64,000 nt of DNA from Vibrio sp. Hep-1b-8 (GCF_006124995.1 NZ_QEWN01000142.1:1-64000), one strand, 5' to 3'; positions 1-8,823 are shown, numbered from the stretch's first letter. The notes: a model not told the origin generated them from the letters alone. Translations and numbers: made by a program.

Positions 1-472
1 CTTCATAAGCCTCTATGAATGCTTGCTGTTTTGCTTTATCAAACTTGTGTGGAACGCCTTTCGGTTGCTTGTAGCTAAAGCCATTGTGGTGAAGCCATTT
101 GTTCATACCAGAGACCGTATAATCAAGTCCAAATGCCTCTTTAACGTAGGCGACAATTTGATGAGTGTGAGAATAGGTTTTCTCAGTCAAATGCTCGATT
201 AGGTGCATGGTTTGAGTAGCAGAAAGCTTGCTTTGGCTTCCGCCATTTTCAGGCTTAAGTTTTTCAGAAAGAACGTAGTCACTAAGGTGGCGTGCAACGG
301 TTGATTCATGAATGCGAAGAGCTTGAGAAATCATGGTCTGACTCCACCCCTCTGTGGTAAGCAATACTGCTTTAATACGGTCACGCACTCGACCATCACG
401 AGTAGAATCGTGCATTTGTTCGAGTTGCAGTTTCTGCTGAGGAGTCAGTGTAATTTTCATGGTTCGTAGCAT
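1..472 (-). CDS. IS630-family transposase, N-terminal part (cut by window edge)
   Basis: Reading the minus strand from 472 gives an open frame of about 157 residues that runs off the left edge. It begins MLRTMKITLTPQQ. A second in-frame ATG lies at 460. The N-terminal half looks like the helix-turn-helix DNA-binding region of IS630/Tc1-type transposases (SQTMISQALRIHESTVARHL), followed by a region containing GMNKWLHHNGFSYKQPKG, which is typical of the linker before the DDE catalytic domain. The catalytic DDE part lies outside the window, so intactness cannot be judged. The ATG at 472 follows an AGGA that is rather close; the ATG at 460 is the alternative. I could not define the terminal inverted repeat with confidence. 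Confidence 0.8.
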   Translation of the reverse strand, partial: MLRTMKITLTPQQKLQLEQMHDSTRDGRVRDRIKAVLLTTEGWSQTMISQALRIHESTVARHLSDYVLSEKLKPENGGSQSKLSATQTMHLIEHLTEKTYSHTHQIVAYVKEAFGLDYTVSGMNKWLHHNGFSYKQPKGVPHKFDKAKQQAFIEAYE

Positions 473-590
473 GATCCTGATTCTAAATAAAATCAAGCAT
501 TTTCAATGATCAGGGGTATAAAAGCTAACTGTTTGATATATATAGATCAATCACAGTTTCATTGTGGCAGGAGTGTTGGCGACAGAAGGT

Positions 591-2156
591 TTAACGCCAA
601 ACGAGCTGGTTTTTACCGATACTTTTCGCTTCGTTCAGGCACAAGTTGATTCGCTCTAGCACTTCTTCTGGAGTGTCAGAGTCTTTGAAAGCTGTGCTCG
701 CGGCGGAAAGTGTGATGGTTAAATTACGGTCACGGAATTTGAACGGCAGTTTAGAGACCTGAGTCTGTATAGTCTGAATAAGATTAAATGCGTCAGTGTC
801 TGTGACTTCTGGCAGCAAAAGAATGAACTCTTCGCCAGAAAAACGTGCAACCGTGTCGGTATCTTGCAGCTCTTTCTTAATGGTACGAGCAATGATCTTA
901 AGGGCTTTGTCTCCCGCTCCATAACCAAAGCTGTCGTTGATCGACTTAAAGCCATCAATATCCAGCAGCACCACCCGTAAGCAGTGTTGGGCGCGAATCC
1001 AACGTCGATACTCGAGTTCTAAACGATCACTGAAGGCGGCACGATTATATACTTTCGTCAGTGGGTCCAATAACATACGCTGAGCCTGATCTTCTAAACG
1101 GCGGCGGTAGTCTTGCGTTACGTCGTATAAGGCTTCCAGTTGATTCTTGCCATAGTCCATACGTTCAAGCAAGGCTTGCTCACGTTGTTCGGCATGCTTT
1201 AATCGTTCCGTCAAAGAATTGAGTTGAGCAAGTAGCGGTGTTACTTGTGATTTCAGCGACTCCAGATTGGTTGCCGACGTCACTTTCGCTTGAGTATCGC
1301 TCAGCAGATCGGTGAGTTCACCGTTCATTTCTTGGCGATGTTCAAAATAACTGTGTGATTGCTGGACGTTTTGCGCTGAGCTTTTCAGTGTGGATGACAG
1401 AGACGCATTGACTTGTTCTAGGAACTGTTCAGAGGTCTTACGCTCATAATGGGTGCCATCAATGACCAACTTGAGAGTTTGCAGCGTCATCTCAAGTAAT
1501 ACGTGGCTATTAACGCCAATAAGCAATTTAGCTCGAATATCGGCCAGCAACTCGCCTGATTCGCCCTCAAAGTCCAGTTCGGTAATAAGGTGCTGTAACT
1601 CTTCAGACAACCTCAGCAGCAATTCACGGTCGGAGTTGCTGGAGATCTTATTAATGCTGAAATCAGGATTAGAAGTGATGATTTTAACAGAGCGTTCGTA
1701 GAGACTGAGAAGACACAGAGCTTGTTCTGCTTTAGAGTGCTCAAGACCGCTGGAGTAACTCAGTAGATCACGTAGATCGCGTTTTATCTTAGCGGGCAGC
1801 CCAGTAAGACGCAGCAGGGTTTCACCGCTGTGTTTAATTTGCGTGTCTAAGTGCTCTGTCTGTTTTTCCATAGCCAAGCCTTGTTGTTTAAGCAAGCGTT
1901 CTAATACCGCGAGTTTCGGTATTAGTGTACTGACGTCTTGTTGTTGCTCTATAGCTTGTTTTAGTTCTATTAGACCCGTCTGAAGTCGCGGGTTTTCACT
2001 TTTATAGGCGGCACTAAGCGACGCAATAATGCGTTGGAGTACCTTTTGTTCTCTTTTAAATTTGAACGAGGTATCCCTTTGTGTCAATCGAACCTGTTCC
2101 AATTGAGATTTCAGGTTGTGCAGCTGTGACTGAAGATCTTGTTCGAGGACGCCCAT
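591..2156 (-). CDS. GGDEF-domain diguanylate cyclase with long coiled-coil N-terminus
   Basis: The 521-residue protein has a C-terminal GGDEF domain (about residues 360-521) and a long, Gln/Leu/Glu-rich N-terminal region predicted to be helical and coiled-coil, with no obvious membrane segment. The active-site loop reads SGEEF (residues 440-444), a functional variant of GG(D/E)EF, and the nucleotide-binding stretch DIDGFKSINDSFGYGAGD is intact. It should therefore make cyclic di-GMP from two GTP in the cytoplasm. The usual inhibitory RxxD site before the signature reads QDTD, so product feedback inhibition is probably lost. It is followed on the same strand, upstream in transcription, by a TPR protein with a dead GGDEF domain. 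The sensed signal is unknown. Confidence 0.85.
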   Translation of the reverse strand: MGVLEQDLQSQLHNLKSQLEQVRLTQRDTSFKFKREQKVLQRIIASLSAAYKSENPRLQTGLIELKQAIEQQQDVSTLIPKLAVLERLLKQQGLAMEKQTEHLDTQIKHSGETLLRLTGLPAKIKRDLRDLLSYSSGLEHSKAEQALCLLSLYERSVKIITSNPDFSINKISSNSDRELLLRLSEELQHLITELDFEGESGELLADIRAKLLIGVNSHVLLEMTLQTLKLVIDGTHYERKTSEQFLEQVNASLSSTLKSSAQNVQQSHSYFEHRQEMNGELTDLLSDTQAKVTSATNLESLKSQVTPLLAQLNSLTERLKHAEQREQALLERMDYGKNQLEALYDVTQDYRRRLEDQAQRMLLDPLTKVYNRAAFSDRLELEYRRWIRAQHCLRVVLLDIDGFKSINDSFGYGAGDKALKIIARTIKKELQDTDTVARFSGEEFILLLPEVTDTDAFNLIQTIQTQVSKLPFKFRDRNLTITLSAASTAFKDSDTPEEVLERINLCLNEAKSIGKNQLVWR

Positions 2157-2259
2157 GAAAATCTAAACTTAAAGATAGAATCTAATTTATTTATTAATCT
2201 GTCGATAATATCAAATAAAACGAGGGCGTCACGACTTACCACGTTTGATTGACGAGCTT

Positions 2260-4530
2260 TTACTCATCTTTTAGTAGTTTTTTGATGCTGTCCTCATTCT
2301 TGAACGAAGAGTGTACTTTTATTAGCCCTTGGTTGATGGAATGCTTGCAAGCCTTGCGGATATTACCAGTGGCTAAACTTGCAGCAGGTGCGTTTTCAAT
2401 GGCTTTTAAATAGACCCACTGACTTGAATGTTCTTTCATACTCAGTGTGCGAGCGGTACTGGTTGACATCAGTAGTACATCAATTAGTTCCTTATCATTA
2501 ACCGCAGTATACGCTCTTGGAAGGAATGGATAGTCTGCCATACCAATACGAATGACGCGGTTAAGAATCCGATCAGGCTTGAATTCCATGATCCATTGTT
2601 GGATCTTTTCGAACATGGCCTCTGGATCGGTACTGTCTTTACTATTTGGTTCGATATAAAGCAGATTGGCATCGGAAAAATGGTAAATACGCGCAGGGTG
2701 CTCCACTTTTTGTTGTAGATAATCGCCAAATGCACGTTCTAATTTGAGTCCTTCCTGATAACCATGTTGAAGGTACATATTGCGCAGGAAAGGGACATCA
2801 ATCATCACAAAACGTAAACGATCATTAAGTGGCTCATGTATCAGTTCCCCTACATGCCATTTTTCAAACTTGTGGCTGCTTTCTTCTAGTGAAGCTGGCA
2901 ATTTCGCATTGAGCATCCGTAGGTTTTTCAGCCCTGAACGGGAATGCGTATAAAGGTCTTCATTAAGCTCATCGAGCTCTTCTTTCTGGACATTGATTAC
3001 GTGACCACGGCGCATCAAGAAGATAAACAGTAAGGCGCAGAGAAGAAACAGCGTAAAGGTAATGTTTTGGAACTTGCGATATTCGTTGTGCGTCTTCTCC
3101 AACTGCTCTTTCTGTCCGTTGAGATGAAGAGTTTGCTCAACGAACTCCTTCTGCTGACGAAATGCGTCTTCGCTGATCAGATCGAGTTGCTGCTGCTCAA
3201 TGGTCGCCAAGGAGTTGTATTGAACCAGATATTTGAGAGCAAGCTTATACTCTTTATTGAGTTCGTAGCCGAGGTAAAGCAGCTGACACGCTGATTTTTG
3301 CGTGCCGATATCCTGCTGCTGTTTGGCAATTTCTAGAGCTTTGCGCGCTTTGGTAATCACCTTTTGTGGCTCCTGTTTATGAAGAGCTAAACCGGACTCA
3401 AGGAGATACGCATAGGACTTTAACCGTGGAATATCCGCATAGGCCAGTAACTCTTGTGCTCGGTCTAAATACTGCTCAGCCAATGTGTAGTTGACTAGAT
3501 GCAAGTAGGTAGCCGCAAGAGAGATGCGAATTTCAATCACGCTCTCAATATTGTTCTGTAGACGTTCATGATCCATTGCGTTGAAGTAATGAACTAATGC
3601 GAGATTATATTTTGCCTGCTGGAAATAGATGTCCCCCATGCTTTTGAGAATGGGAGCAAGGGCAGGGGAGTTCTGATAGTTGTCGAAAAAGTCTGCCGCC
3701 TGTGAGTAGTGATCGTTGGCCTTATCTAATACCTTTCGTTCGTAGAAGAGCTGGCCCAGAGTGCGGTTGACCTCAGCGAGCTGTCGAGCTGAGTCTGTCT
3801 CAATCGATTTCCAGTAACTGATGAGTAATTCAGAGAGCGCTCGATTGTACTTCTTGTTAGCAAGCAGGTGCTGACCCACAGTTGTGTGATACTCGATCCA
3901 TGTGTGGATTGACTTCGCACTTTCAACATACGGCTTAGCTGTTAGGTAATACTCATCTGCGATGGCAATTTCACCTTCTTTTGACGCAATGGCGGCTTTG
4001 AACATGATGATGTTGTATTTCAATCCACGAGCGAGCTGTTGTGAATTGCCAATTTGGTCAAACTCTTGTTCGACTTTTGATAGCGTGTCTCTTGCTTTGA
4101 TCGCGTTACCATCAATAAGCCAGTTGAGCCTAAGTTCGTCGAGCTTGGTTTCGATAAGTAAATAGGGTAATCGATAGGTTTGAGCTAAGGTTTTCGCTTC
4201 TTGCAGATATTTTAGTGCGCCGTGTACATTACCGATATTAAAATCTGCTTGAGCCAATATTCTTAACGCATCGATAGTGCTACCCGGAGTGCGTGTCCGA
4301 CTGTCGGTTTCATCTCGAGAAATGCCAGAAGGGCTCTGATCGGTTTTATCAGATAAGGTACGCTGGTTAAGATAATCCGTCGCTAATTGTTTCGCCTGTT
4401 TGGGAACAATATTGACCAGATTATTCGCTTCGTTTAGTGATGGTGAAGAATAAATCGTACTCGCCATCAGGGGTGAAGACACCATCAGCATCAAAGCGCA
4501 GATGTAGTGTTTCCAGCGTATTCTTATCAT
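2260..4530 (-). CDS. TPR-repeat membrane protein with degenerate GGDEF-like C-terminal domain
   Basis: This 756-residue protein starts with a signal peptide (hydrophobic core ALMLMVSSPLMAS). It continues with an array of tetratricopeptide-like helices (about residues 90-430, e.g. ALKYLQEAKTLAQ, ALVHYFNAMDHE), a coiled coil, a single membrane helix near 488-508 (FTLFLLCALLFIFLM) and a cytoplasmic C-terminal domain. That domain has the layout of a GGDEF fold, but the signature position reads FSDANLLYIE (about 617-626), so catalysis is unlikely. The TPR region would lie in the periplasm. Only 12 bp separate it from the stop of queF, so it may be transcribed from the queF promoter. I infer a sensing or scaffolding role; the ligand is unknown. 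Confidence 0.75.
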   Translation of the reverse strand: MIRIRWKHYICALMLMVSSPLMASTIYSSPSLNEANNLVNIVPKQAKQLATDYLNQRTLSDKTDQSPSGISRDETDSRTRTPGSTIDALRILAQADFNIGNVHGALKYLQEAKTLAQTYRLPYLLIETKLDELRLNWLIDGNAIKARDTLSKVEQEFDQIGNSQQLARGLKYNIIMFKAAIASKEGEIAIADEYYLTAKPYVESAKSIHTWIEYHTTVGQHLLANKKYNRALSELLISYWKSIETDSARQLAEVNRTLGQLFYERKVLDKANDHYSQAADFFDNYQNSPALAPILKSMGDIYFQQAKYNLALVHYFNAMDHERLQNNIESVIEIRISLAATYLHLVNYTLAEQYLDRAQELLAYADIPRLKSYAYLLESGLALHKQEPQKVITKARKALEIAKQQQDIGTQKSACQLLYLGYELNKEYKLALKYLVQYNSLATIEQQQLDLISEDAFRQQKEFVEQTLHLNGQKEQLEKTHNEYRKFQNITFTLFLLCALLFIFLMRRGHVINVQKEELDELNEDLYTHSRSGLKNLRMLNAKLPASLEESSHKFEKWHVGELIHEPLNDRLRFVMIDVPFLRNMYLQHGYQEGLKLERAFGDYLQQKVEHPARIYHFSDANLLYIEPNSKDSTDPEAMFEKIQQWIMEFKPDRILNRVIRIGMADYPFLPRAYTAVNDKELIDVLLMSTSTARTLSMKEHSSQWVYLKAIENAPAASLATGNIRKACKHSINQGLIKVHSSFKNEDSIKKLLKDE

Positions 4531-4542
4531 TCTGAGTAATTC

Positions 4543-5388
4543 CTATTGGCGAGCCATACGTTGATTATGATTTGGCTGGCTGTTCACATTTGAACGATAT
4601 GGGTTGATGTCCAAGCCTCCGCGACGCGTGTAGCGTGCGTAAACGGTCAAGGTTTCAGGCTGACAAAATTCCATTATGTCAGTGAAAATACGTTCAACAC
4701 ACTGTTCATGGAACTCATTGTGTTCACGGAATGAAACGATATAGCGTAGCAGTGCTTCACGATCTATCTGCTTACCCTTGTATTGAATTTCAACGCTGCC
4801 CCAGTCTGGCTGGTTGGTGATTAGGCAGTTTGATTTAAGCAGGTGGCTGTGTAGGCTCTCTTCTACCACTTCGCCTGTAGCAGCACCTTGAATCAGTGTT
4901 CTGTCGAAGTCATAGCTAGTTATTTCGATGTCCTGCTCATCAATACACTCTCCATCCATAGTGACGATGAGTGAATCGGTGTAGTCGACAACAGAGCGAA
5001 CGGTGACGGAAACCTCTTCGCCAGCGCATTGAGATAGATCTTTGACCAATACGCGCTCCACCTCGTCCCAAGATGAAAATTGGGTTTGATTGAAACTATT
5101 TAGGTAGAGCTTAAAAGATTTGGATTCGATTAGGTTGGCACTGGTCGCAGGGATTGAAACCTCGCCAATCGCAACTTGTGGTAGCCCTTTGTCATTTAAC
5201 CAAGAGAGTTCGTACAAAGTCCAAATATCACAGCCTTGGAACGGCAGTCTATCGCCAAGCTCAAGATCATCTCGGTTGAGGCTGCGAGGAACCGGTTGCA
5301 GTAGGCTCGGGTCGTACTGGTTAGAATACTCAGTCTTTTGGCCTAAGGTTAGACTGGCAAGTTCTTTGGCGTCAGAATATTTGCTCAT
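4543..5388 (-). CDS. queF: NADPH-dependent 7-cyano-7-deazaguanine reductase QueF
   Basis: QueF reduces preQ0 to preQ1, a late soluble step in making the queuosine base of tRNA. The protein is the long, bimodular type of gammaproteobacteria (281 residues from MSKYSDAKEL). The QueF motif region contains ESKSFKLYLNSFNQTQF. The catalytic Cys and Asp lie in SNCLITNQPDWGS, and the NADPH/substrate region contains FREHNEFHEQCVERI. An alternative start four codons upstream (5400) exists, but the family begins at MSKYS, so I chose 5388. It is divergent from syd, with only about 80 bp between the starts. No preQ1 riboswitch fits in that space. Confidence 0.96.
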   Translation of the reverse strand: MSKYSDAKELASLTLGQKTEYSNQYDPSLLQPVPRSLNRDDLELGDRLPFQGCDIWTLYELSWLNDKGLPQVAIGEVSIPATSANLIESKSFKLYLNSFNQTQFSSWDEVERVLVKDLSQCAGEEVSVTVRSVVDYTDSLIVTMDGECIDEQDIEITSYDFDRTLIQGAATGEVVEESLHSHLLKSNCLITNQPDWGSVEIQYKGKQIDREALLRYIVSFREHNEFHEQCVERIFTDIMEFCQPETLTVYARYTRRGGLDINPYRSNVNSQPNHNQRMARQ

Positions 5389-5470
5389 ACTTTTGTTCAT
5401 TTTCTATTAGAATGTCGAGAATTTTACGCAATCCCGCTGTTAAAAGCGAATATTCATGTTGGAGAATCTA

Positions 5471-6016
5471 ATGGCTGATAATGCCTTGCAAGCGTTACTC
5501 TCATTCAGTGAAAAATATCGTCAGGCACACTTAGATGTATCAGGTCAGTTACCGACGAGTACTGAGTTGGTGGATCTCGTCTCGCCATGCGTTGAGAGAA
5601 AGAGCGATGGGGCGGTAGAGTGGCAAGCTTGTCAGCGAGACACTCCTGCGGATTTTACCAATGTTGAAAGCGCGATAGAGCTGAGCTTACATCAAGATAT
5701 CAAGACCTTTTATGGTTCTCAATATAGCGCAGATATGGATGCGACTTGGCAAGGCAACGAACTGACTTTGCTCCAAGTTTGGAGTGATGACGATTTTGTT
5801 CGACTACAAGAAAACATCTTAGGGCACCTTGTTACTCAACGCCGCCTAAAACTTAAACCTACCGTATTTATTGCTGCAACAGATGCGGAACTGGACGTGA
5901 TTTCAATCTGCAACCTTTCTGGTAATGTCATTCTCGAACGCTTAGGGACGGATAAGCGAGATATCTTAGCGGAAGATATCGCGCAGTTTTTAGCGAATCT
6001 AGAGCCAGTGGTGTAA
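5471..6016 (+). CDS. syd: SecY-interacting protein Syd
   Basis: Syd is a small peripheral cytoplasmic protein that binds SecY and is thought to monitor Sec translocon assembly. The protein from the ATG at 5471 is 181 residues, the same length as E. coli Syd. It contains the family stretches ALLSFSEKYRQAH, IKTFYGSQYSADMDA and IFIAATDAELDVI-like sequence followed by GNVILERLG. The start at 5471 is favoured over an upstream ATG at 5456 because a GGAGAA ribosome-binding site sits just before it. The next gene begins three bases after the stop, so the two are probably co-transcribed. Confidence 0.95.
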   Translation: MADNALQALLSFSEKYRQAHLDVSGQLPTSTELVDLVSPCVERKSDGAVEWQACQRDTPADFTNVESAIELSLHQDIKTFYGSQYSADMDATWQGNELTLLQVWSDDDFVRLQENILGHLVTQRRLKLKPTVFIAATDAELDVISICNLSGNVILERLGTDKRDILAEDIAQFLANLEPVV

Positions 6017-6018
6017 GT

Positions 6019-6795
6019 ATGTACGTTGTAGAACTTCAGTTCGAGTGCTTCGATAACACCACCATCTCGGCAGTGGATAAAGCAATTAATGGGTTGATGG
6101 ATGCGTTTCGTTATAACGGTCAAGTGCTCGGCCGTGAATTTCCAATTGTGATGGGGGATGGCGAGTTTTATGTTCGCGTCGTCTGTCCTGAGCAAGACAG
6201 TTTGCACCCTAACTACCACTCTGATTTTGTCAAAGTGTGCCTTAATCGCTTAACTGAAGCTTGTCTGCTGGCACCCAAAATGCGTTTACTTGGGCGCGAC
6301 CTAAACTCAGAAGAGGCGGCGGAACAAGAAGCGCCAAGCTGGCAAGTTTTGTATACCACGTATGTTCATACATGTTCTCCACTGCGTAGTGGAGAAACCC
6401 TGCTACCCATCCCACTTTATCGCAATGATCCGACGCTCAATGGTGACCATAAAGCCGTGATTAAGTGGCAAACAGAGTGGCAGGCATGTGACGAGATCCA
6501 GATGGCAGGTGGCTGCCGAGCAGAACATGCCGCTTTGCATGAGATTTGCGATACTGACAGCGTTCTATTTAAGCGCGGTTGGGATTTACGTGGTCGGATT
6601 GAGTACATCACTAAGATACCCACGTATTACTACCAATACCGTGTGGGTGGAAAAAGTCTTGCGGATGAGCAAGGGCGCAAGTGTCCAAAGTGCGGTGGAG
6701 AATGGCTTTTGGACCAACCCTTACACGATATCTTCTATTTCAAGTGCGACGATTGTCGTATCGTTTCCAATATCTCTTGGGATCACATCAAGTAG
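6019..6795 (+). CDS. Zn-ribbon-containing protein (DUF2310 family)
   Basis: The 258-residue protein resembles the DUF2310 family of gammaproteobacteria, annotated as a Zn-ribbon and possibly nucleic-acid-binding protein. The visible metal site is at the C-terminus: CPKCGGEW near residue 221 and FKCDDC near 240, a classic CxxC-x(n)-CxxC ribbon. The rest is an uncharacterised alpha/beta region (start MYVVELQFECFDN). It follows syd with a 2-bp gap and is probably in the same operon. Its biochemical role is unknown; the ribbon and family assignment are clear. Confidence 0.85.
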   Translation: MYVVELQFECFDNTTISAVDKAINGLMDAFRYNGQVLGREFPIVMGDGEFYVRVVCPEQDSLHPNYHSDFVKVCLNRLTEACLLAPKMRLLGRDLNSEEAAEQEAPSWQVLYTTYVHTCSPLRSGETLLPIPLYRNDPTLNGDHKAVIKWQTEWQACDEIQMAGGCRAEHAALHEICDTDSVLFKRGWDLRGRIEYITKIPTYYYQYRVGGKSLADEQGRKCPKCGGEWLLDQPLHDIFYFKCDDCRIVSNISWDHIK

Positions 6796-6813
6796 TAAGA
6801 GACATGATAATAA

Positions 6814-6843
6814 AAGACCTGCGACTATTGCGGGTCTTTTTCG
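6814..6843. terminator. Bidirectional terminator between DUF2310 and DUF2897 genes
   Basis: A GACCTGCG / TGCGGGTC hairpin, with wobble pairs, is flanked by A-rich and T-rich runs. It overlaps the last codons of the convergent DUF2897 gene, so it can end transcription from both sides. Confidence 0.7.
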
Positions 6844-7004
6844 TTGTGGCTATCGGGTTTACTCTCTGACTCTTTTGTGGAATCAGGCTTCTTGTCTATC
6901 TGACCAAACTTCATCTTGGCTGTGTATTTTAGTGCGGCAATGTTACCAATGATGACACTCAGAACAATAAAGATGATAACCCAAGGGTTGGTGAGGAATT
7001 CCAT
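6825..7004 (-). CDS. DUF2897 family single-pass membrane protein
   Basis: A 59-residue protein starting MEFLTNPWVI. It has one N-terminal membrane helix (WVIIFIVLSVIIGNIAAL) followed by a charged, Lys/Asp/Ser-rich cytoplasmic tail, as in the DUF2897 family of Vibrio and relatives. The ATG at 7004 follows an AGTAGG ribosome-binding site, which lies within the end of the upstream M15 peptidase gene. A TTG at 7022 would overlap that gene and is less likely. Translational coupling with the peptidase gene is plausible. Function unknown. Confidence 0.75.
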   Translation of the reverse strand: MEFLTNPWVIIFIVLSVIIGNIAALKYTAKMKFGQIDKKPDSTKESESKPDSHNEKDPQ

Positions 7005-7012
7005 CACAATAC

Positions 7013-7693
7013 CTACTGACAAATATTACTAATAAACTGATTGTAGATCGTTTCTAGCTGCGCTAACACCGCTTGCTGACCCCAAATTGGCGTTCTCTCA
7101 AGCTGTTGCTTAAGAGTTGAGAGCGTCAATAGTCGCAAGCACCGCTCTGCACTAGAACGATGACTTATGTGCCATGGCTCAAAGGCAACGCCACCAAGGT
7201 CTTTTGCATAGGGGAAAAAGAATCCGTGCTGAGCAAGATTCTCTTTCAACCAGAGATAGAACTTAGCTTGATGACCGCTAAGATATTCCCAAGGCTCCAG
7301 TTGCAATTGAGTATCGGCTGGCAGACTGTCTCGGTCAAAAAGATCGAAGTCGGTTCCCCAATGGTGGCGGCTGCCTCCTGGCAGGGCAGACCAGCGTAAA
7401 ATGGCCATCACCTTTTGCTCTTCAGACAGGCCTCCCACCTCTAAAGGTTTGCTGTTACTGCCTAGAATCATGGTGTTTCCCGACATCTTGTTGTTCCAGA
7501 TGGTTTTCTGACGCTCAAAGTCGCGAAATCCACTGGCGATGTTGAGATTAAAGCCAGCCTGAGCAGCCGACGTTTTGAGGGACAACAGATCATGACTCAC
7601 TTGTGGATGAACCAAAAAAGCTTTTTGCCCGACAATAGTTTCGACTAAATGGGAGCTGGTTTGTCCGGTTAGCTGCTCAGGTGTCATGATCAC
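7013..7693 (-). CDS. M15-family D-alanyl-D-alanine carboxypeptidase-like protein
   Basis: The 226-residue protein carries the zinc peptidase motifs of the VanY/DdpX-type M15B family: SGFRDFERQ, then SRHHWGTDFDLFD (the SxHxxGxxxD zinc-binding motif), and the terminal EPWH with the third zinc ligand. Such enzymes trim D-Ala or related residues from peptidoglycan peptides. No clear signal peptide is visible, so it may act on cytoplasmic muropeptides or be exported in another way. Its start overlaps the stop of dapE by four bases (7690-7693), which indicates one operon with dapE and links it to diaminopimelate/cell-wall metabolism. Confidence 0.88.
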   Translation of the reverse strand: MIMTPEQLTGQTSSHLVETIVGQKAFLVHPQVSHDLLSLKTSAAQAGFNLNIASGFRDFERQKTIWNNKMSGNTMILGSNSKPLEVGGLSEEQKVMAILRWSALPGGSRHHWGTDFDLFDRDSLPADTQLQLEPWEYLSGHQAKFYLWLKENLAQHGFFFPYAKDLGGVAFEPWHISHRSSAERCLRLLTLSTLKQQLERTPIWGQQAVLAQLETIYNQFISNICQ

Positions 7694-8823
7694 GCGAGTA
7701 AATTCTCTAGAGTTTTCTGATACATTGCAGTGAGTTTTTCTAAGTCAGCGATTTTGACGCACTCGTTCACTTTGTGAATAGTCGCATTTACCGGACCTAA
7801 CTCAACGACCTGACCACCCATTCTTGCGATAAAACGGCCATCTGACGTACCGCCTGTTGTCAATAGAGCTGGTTTAGTCTGATTAACGGCGTCTACTGCA
7901 TCGACGACGGCGTCAAGCAGTGCGCCAGTATCAGTCAGGAATGGGTCGCCGTTGAACGTCCATTTAAGCTGGTAATCCAGATCATGTTTATCCAGAGTCT
8001 CAGTCACACGCTCAACGATAATCTCGTTGCTAAGTTCAGTACTGAAACGCAAATTAAACTGCACGTTGAATTCACCAGGAATCACATTCGATGCGCCTGT
8101 ACCGGCGTGTACGTTGGGGATCTGAAAACTGGTTGGCGGGAAATAGGCATTGCCTTGGTCCCACTCAGTGGTCGCCAATTCGTGGATAGCCATTAGTGAT
8201 TGATGAACTGGGTTGCGCGCCAAGTGTGGGTAAGCAACGTGACCTTGAATCCCTTTAACCGTGAGATCACCAGTAATAGAACCGCGCCGACCATTTTTGA
8301 CCACGTCGCCGACCACTTCAGTACTGGAGGGTTCGCCCACGATACACATATCGATGGTTTCGCCACGTTCCATGAGAGCTTCAACAACTCTGACCGTGCC
8401 GTTAATAAACGGACCTTCTTCATCTGAGGTGATGAGAAAGCCAATTGAACCTTTGTGGTTTGGGTTCTCGGCGATGAATTGTTCTACTGCGATAATCATA
8501 CTCGCCAACGAACCTTTCATATCCGCAGCACCACGACCATGCAAAAACTCACCTTTAATGGTGGGTTCAAAAGGTGGCGTATCCCAGTGTTCTAGCTTTC
8601 CGGCAGGAACAACGTCTGTATGACCAGCAAAGGCAAAGAGTGGTGCTTCGGTGCCTCGGCGAGCCCAAAAGTTAGTGGTGTCTTCAAACACCATCACTTC
8701 GATATTAAAGCCAAGAGCCTCAAGACGTTTAATCATTACATCTTGGCAGCCTGCATCTTCTGGTGTTACTGATTGACGGCTAATTAAATCTTTTGCGAGA
8801 GCCAGAGTCGGGCTGTCTGTCAT
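7690..8823 (-). CDS. dapE: Succinyl-diaminopimelate desuccinylase DapE
   Basis: DapE hydrolyses N-succinyl-LL-diaminopimelate to LL-DAP and succinate in lysine and peptidoglycan synthesis. The 377-residue M20 metallopeptidase shows both zinc-site signatures: AGHTDVVPAG (His68, Asp70) and GRGAADMKGS (bridging Asp101). The catalytic Glu pair is in TSDEEGP (135-136), and the C-terminal GPVNATIHKVNE supplies the last metal His. Length matches the family. The 3' end overlaps the M15 peptidase gene by 4 bp, and the ArsC-like gene lies 21 bp upstream, so the three or four genes probably form one transcript. Confidence 0.96.
   Translation of the reverse strand: MTDSPTLALAKDLISRQSVTPEDAGCQDVMIKRLEALGFNIEVMVFEDTTNFWARRGTEAPLFAFAGHTDVVPAGKLEHWDTPPFEPTIKGEFLHGRGAADMKGSLASMIIAVEQFIAENPNHKGSIGFLITSDEEGPFINGTVRVVEALMERGETIDMCIVGEPSSTEVVGDVVKNGRRGSITGDLTVKGIQGHVAYPHLARNPVHQSLMAIHELATTEWDQGNAYFPPTSFQIPNVHAGTGASNVIPGEFNVQFNLRFSTELSNEIIVERVTETLDKHDLDYQLKWTFNGDPFLTDTGALLDAVVDAVDAVNQTKPALLTTGGTSDGRFIARMGGQVVELGPVNATIHKVNECVKIADLEKLTAMYQKTLENLLA

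Noticed and set aside
5389..5470. Possible preQ1 riboswitch before queF
   Set aside because: There is too little space between queF and syd starts and no visible pseudoknot-like pattern.
6488..6952. 154-codon open frame overlapping the end of the DUF2310 gene
   Set aside because: It runs across the terminator and into the convergent gene; it is a shifted-frame reading of real coding sequence.
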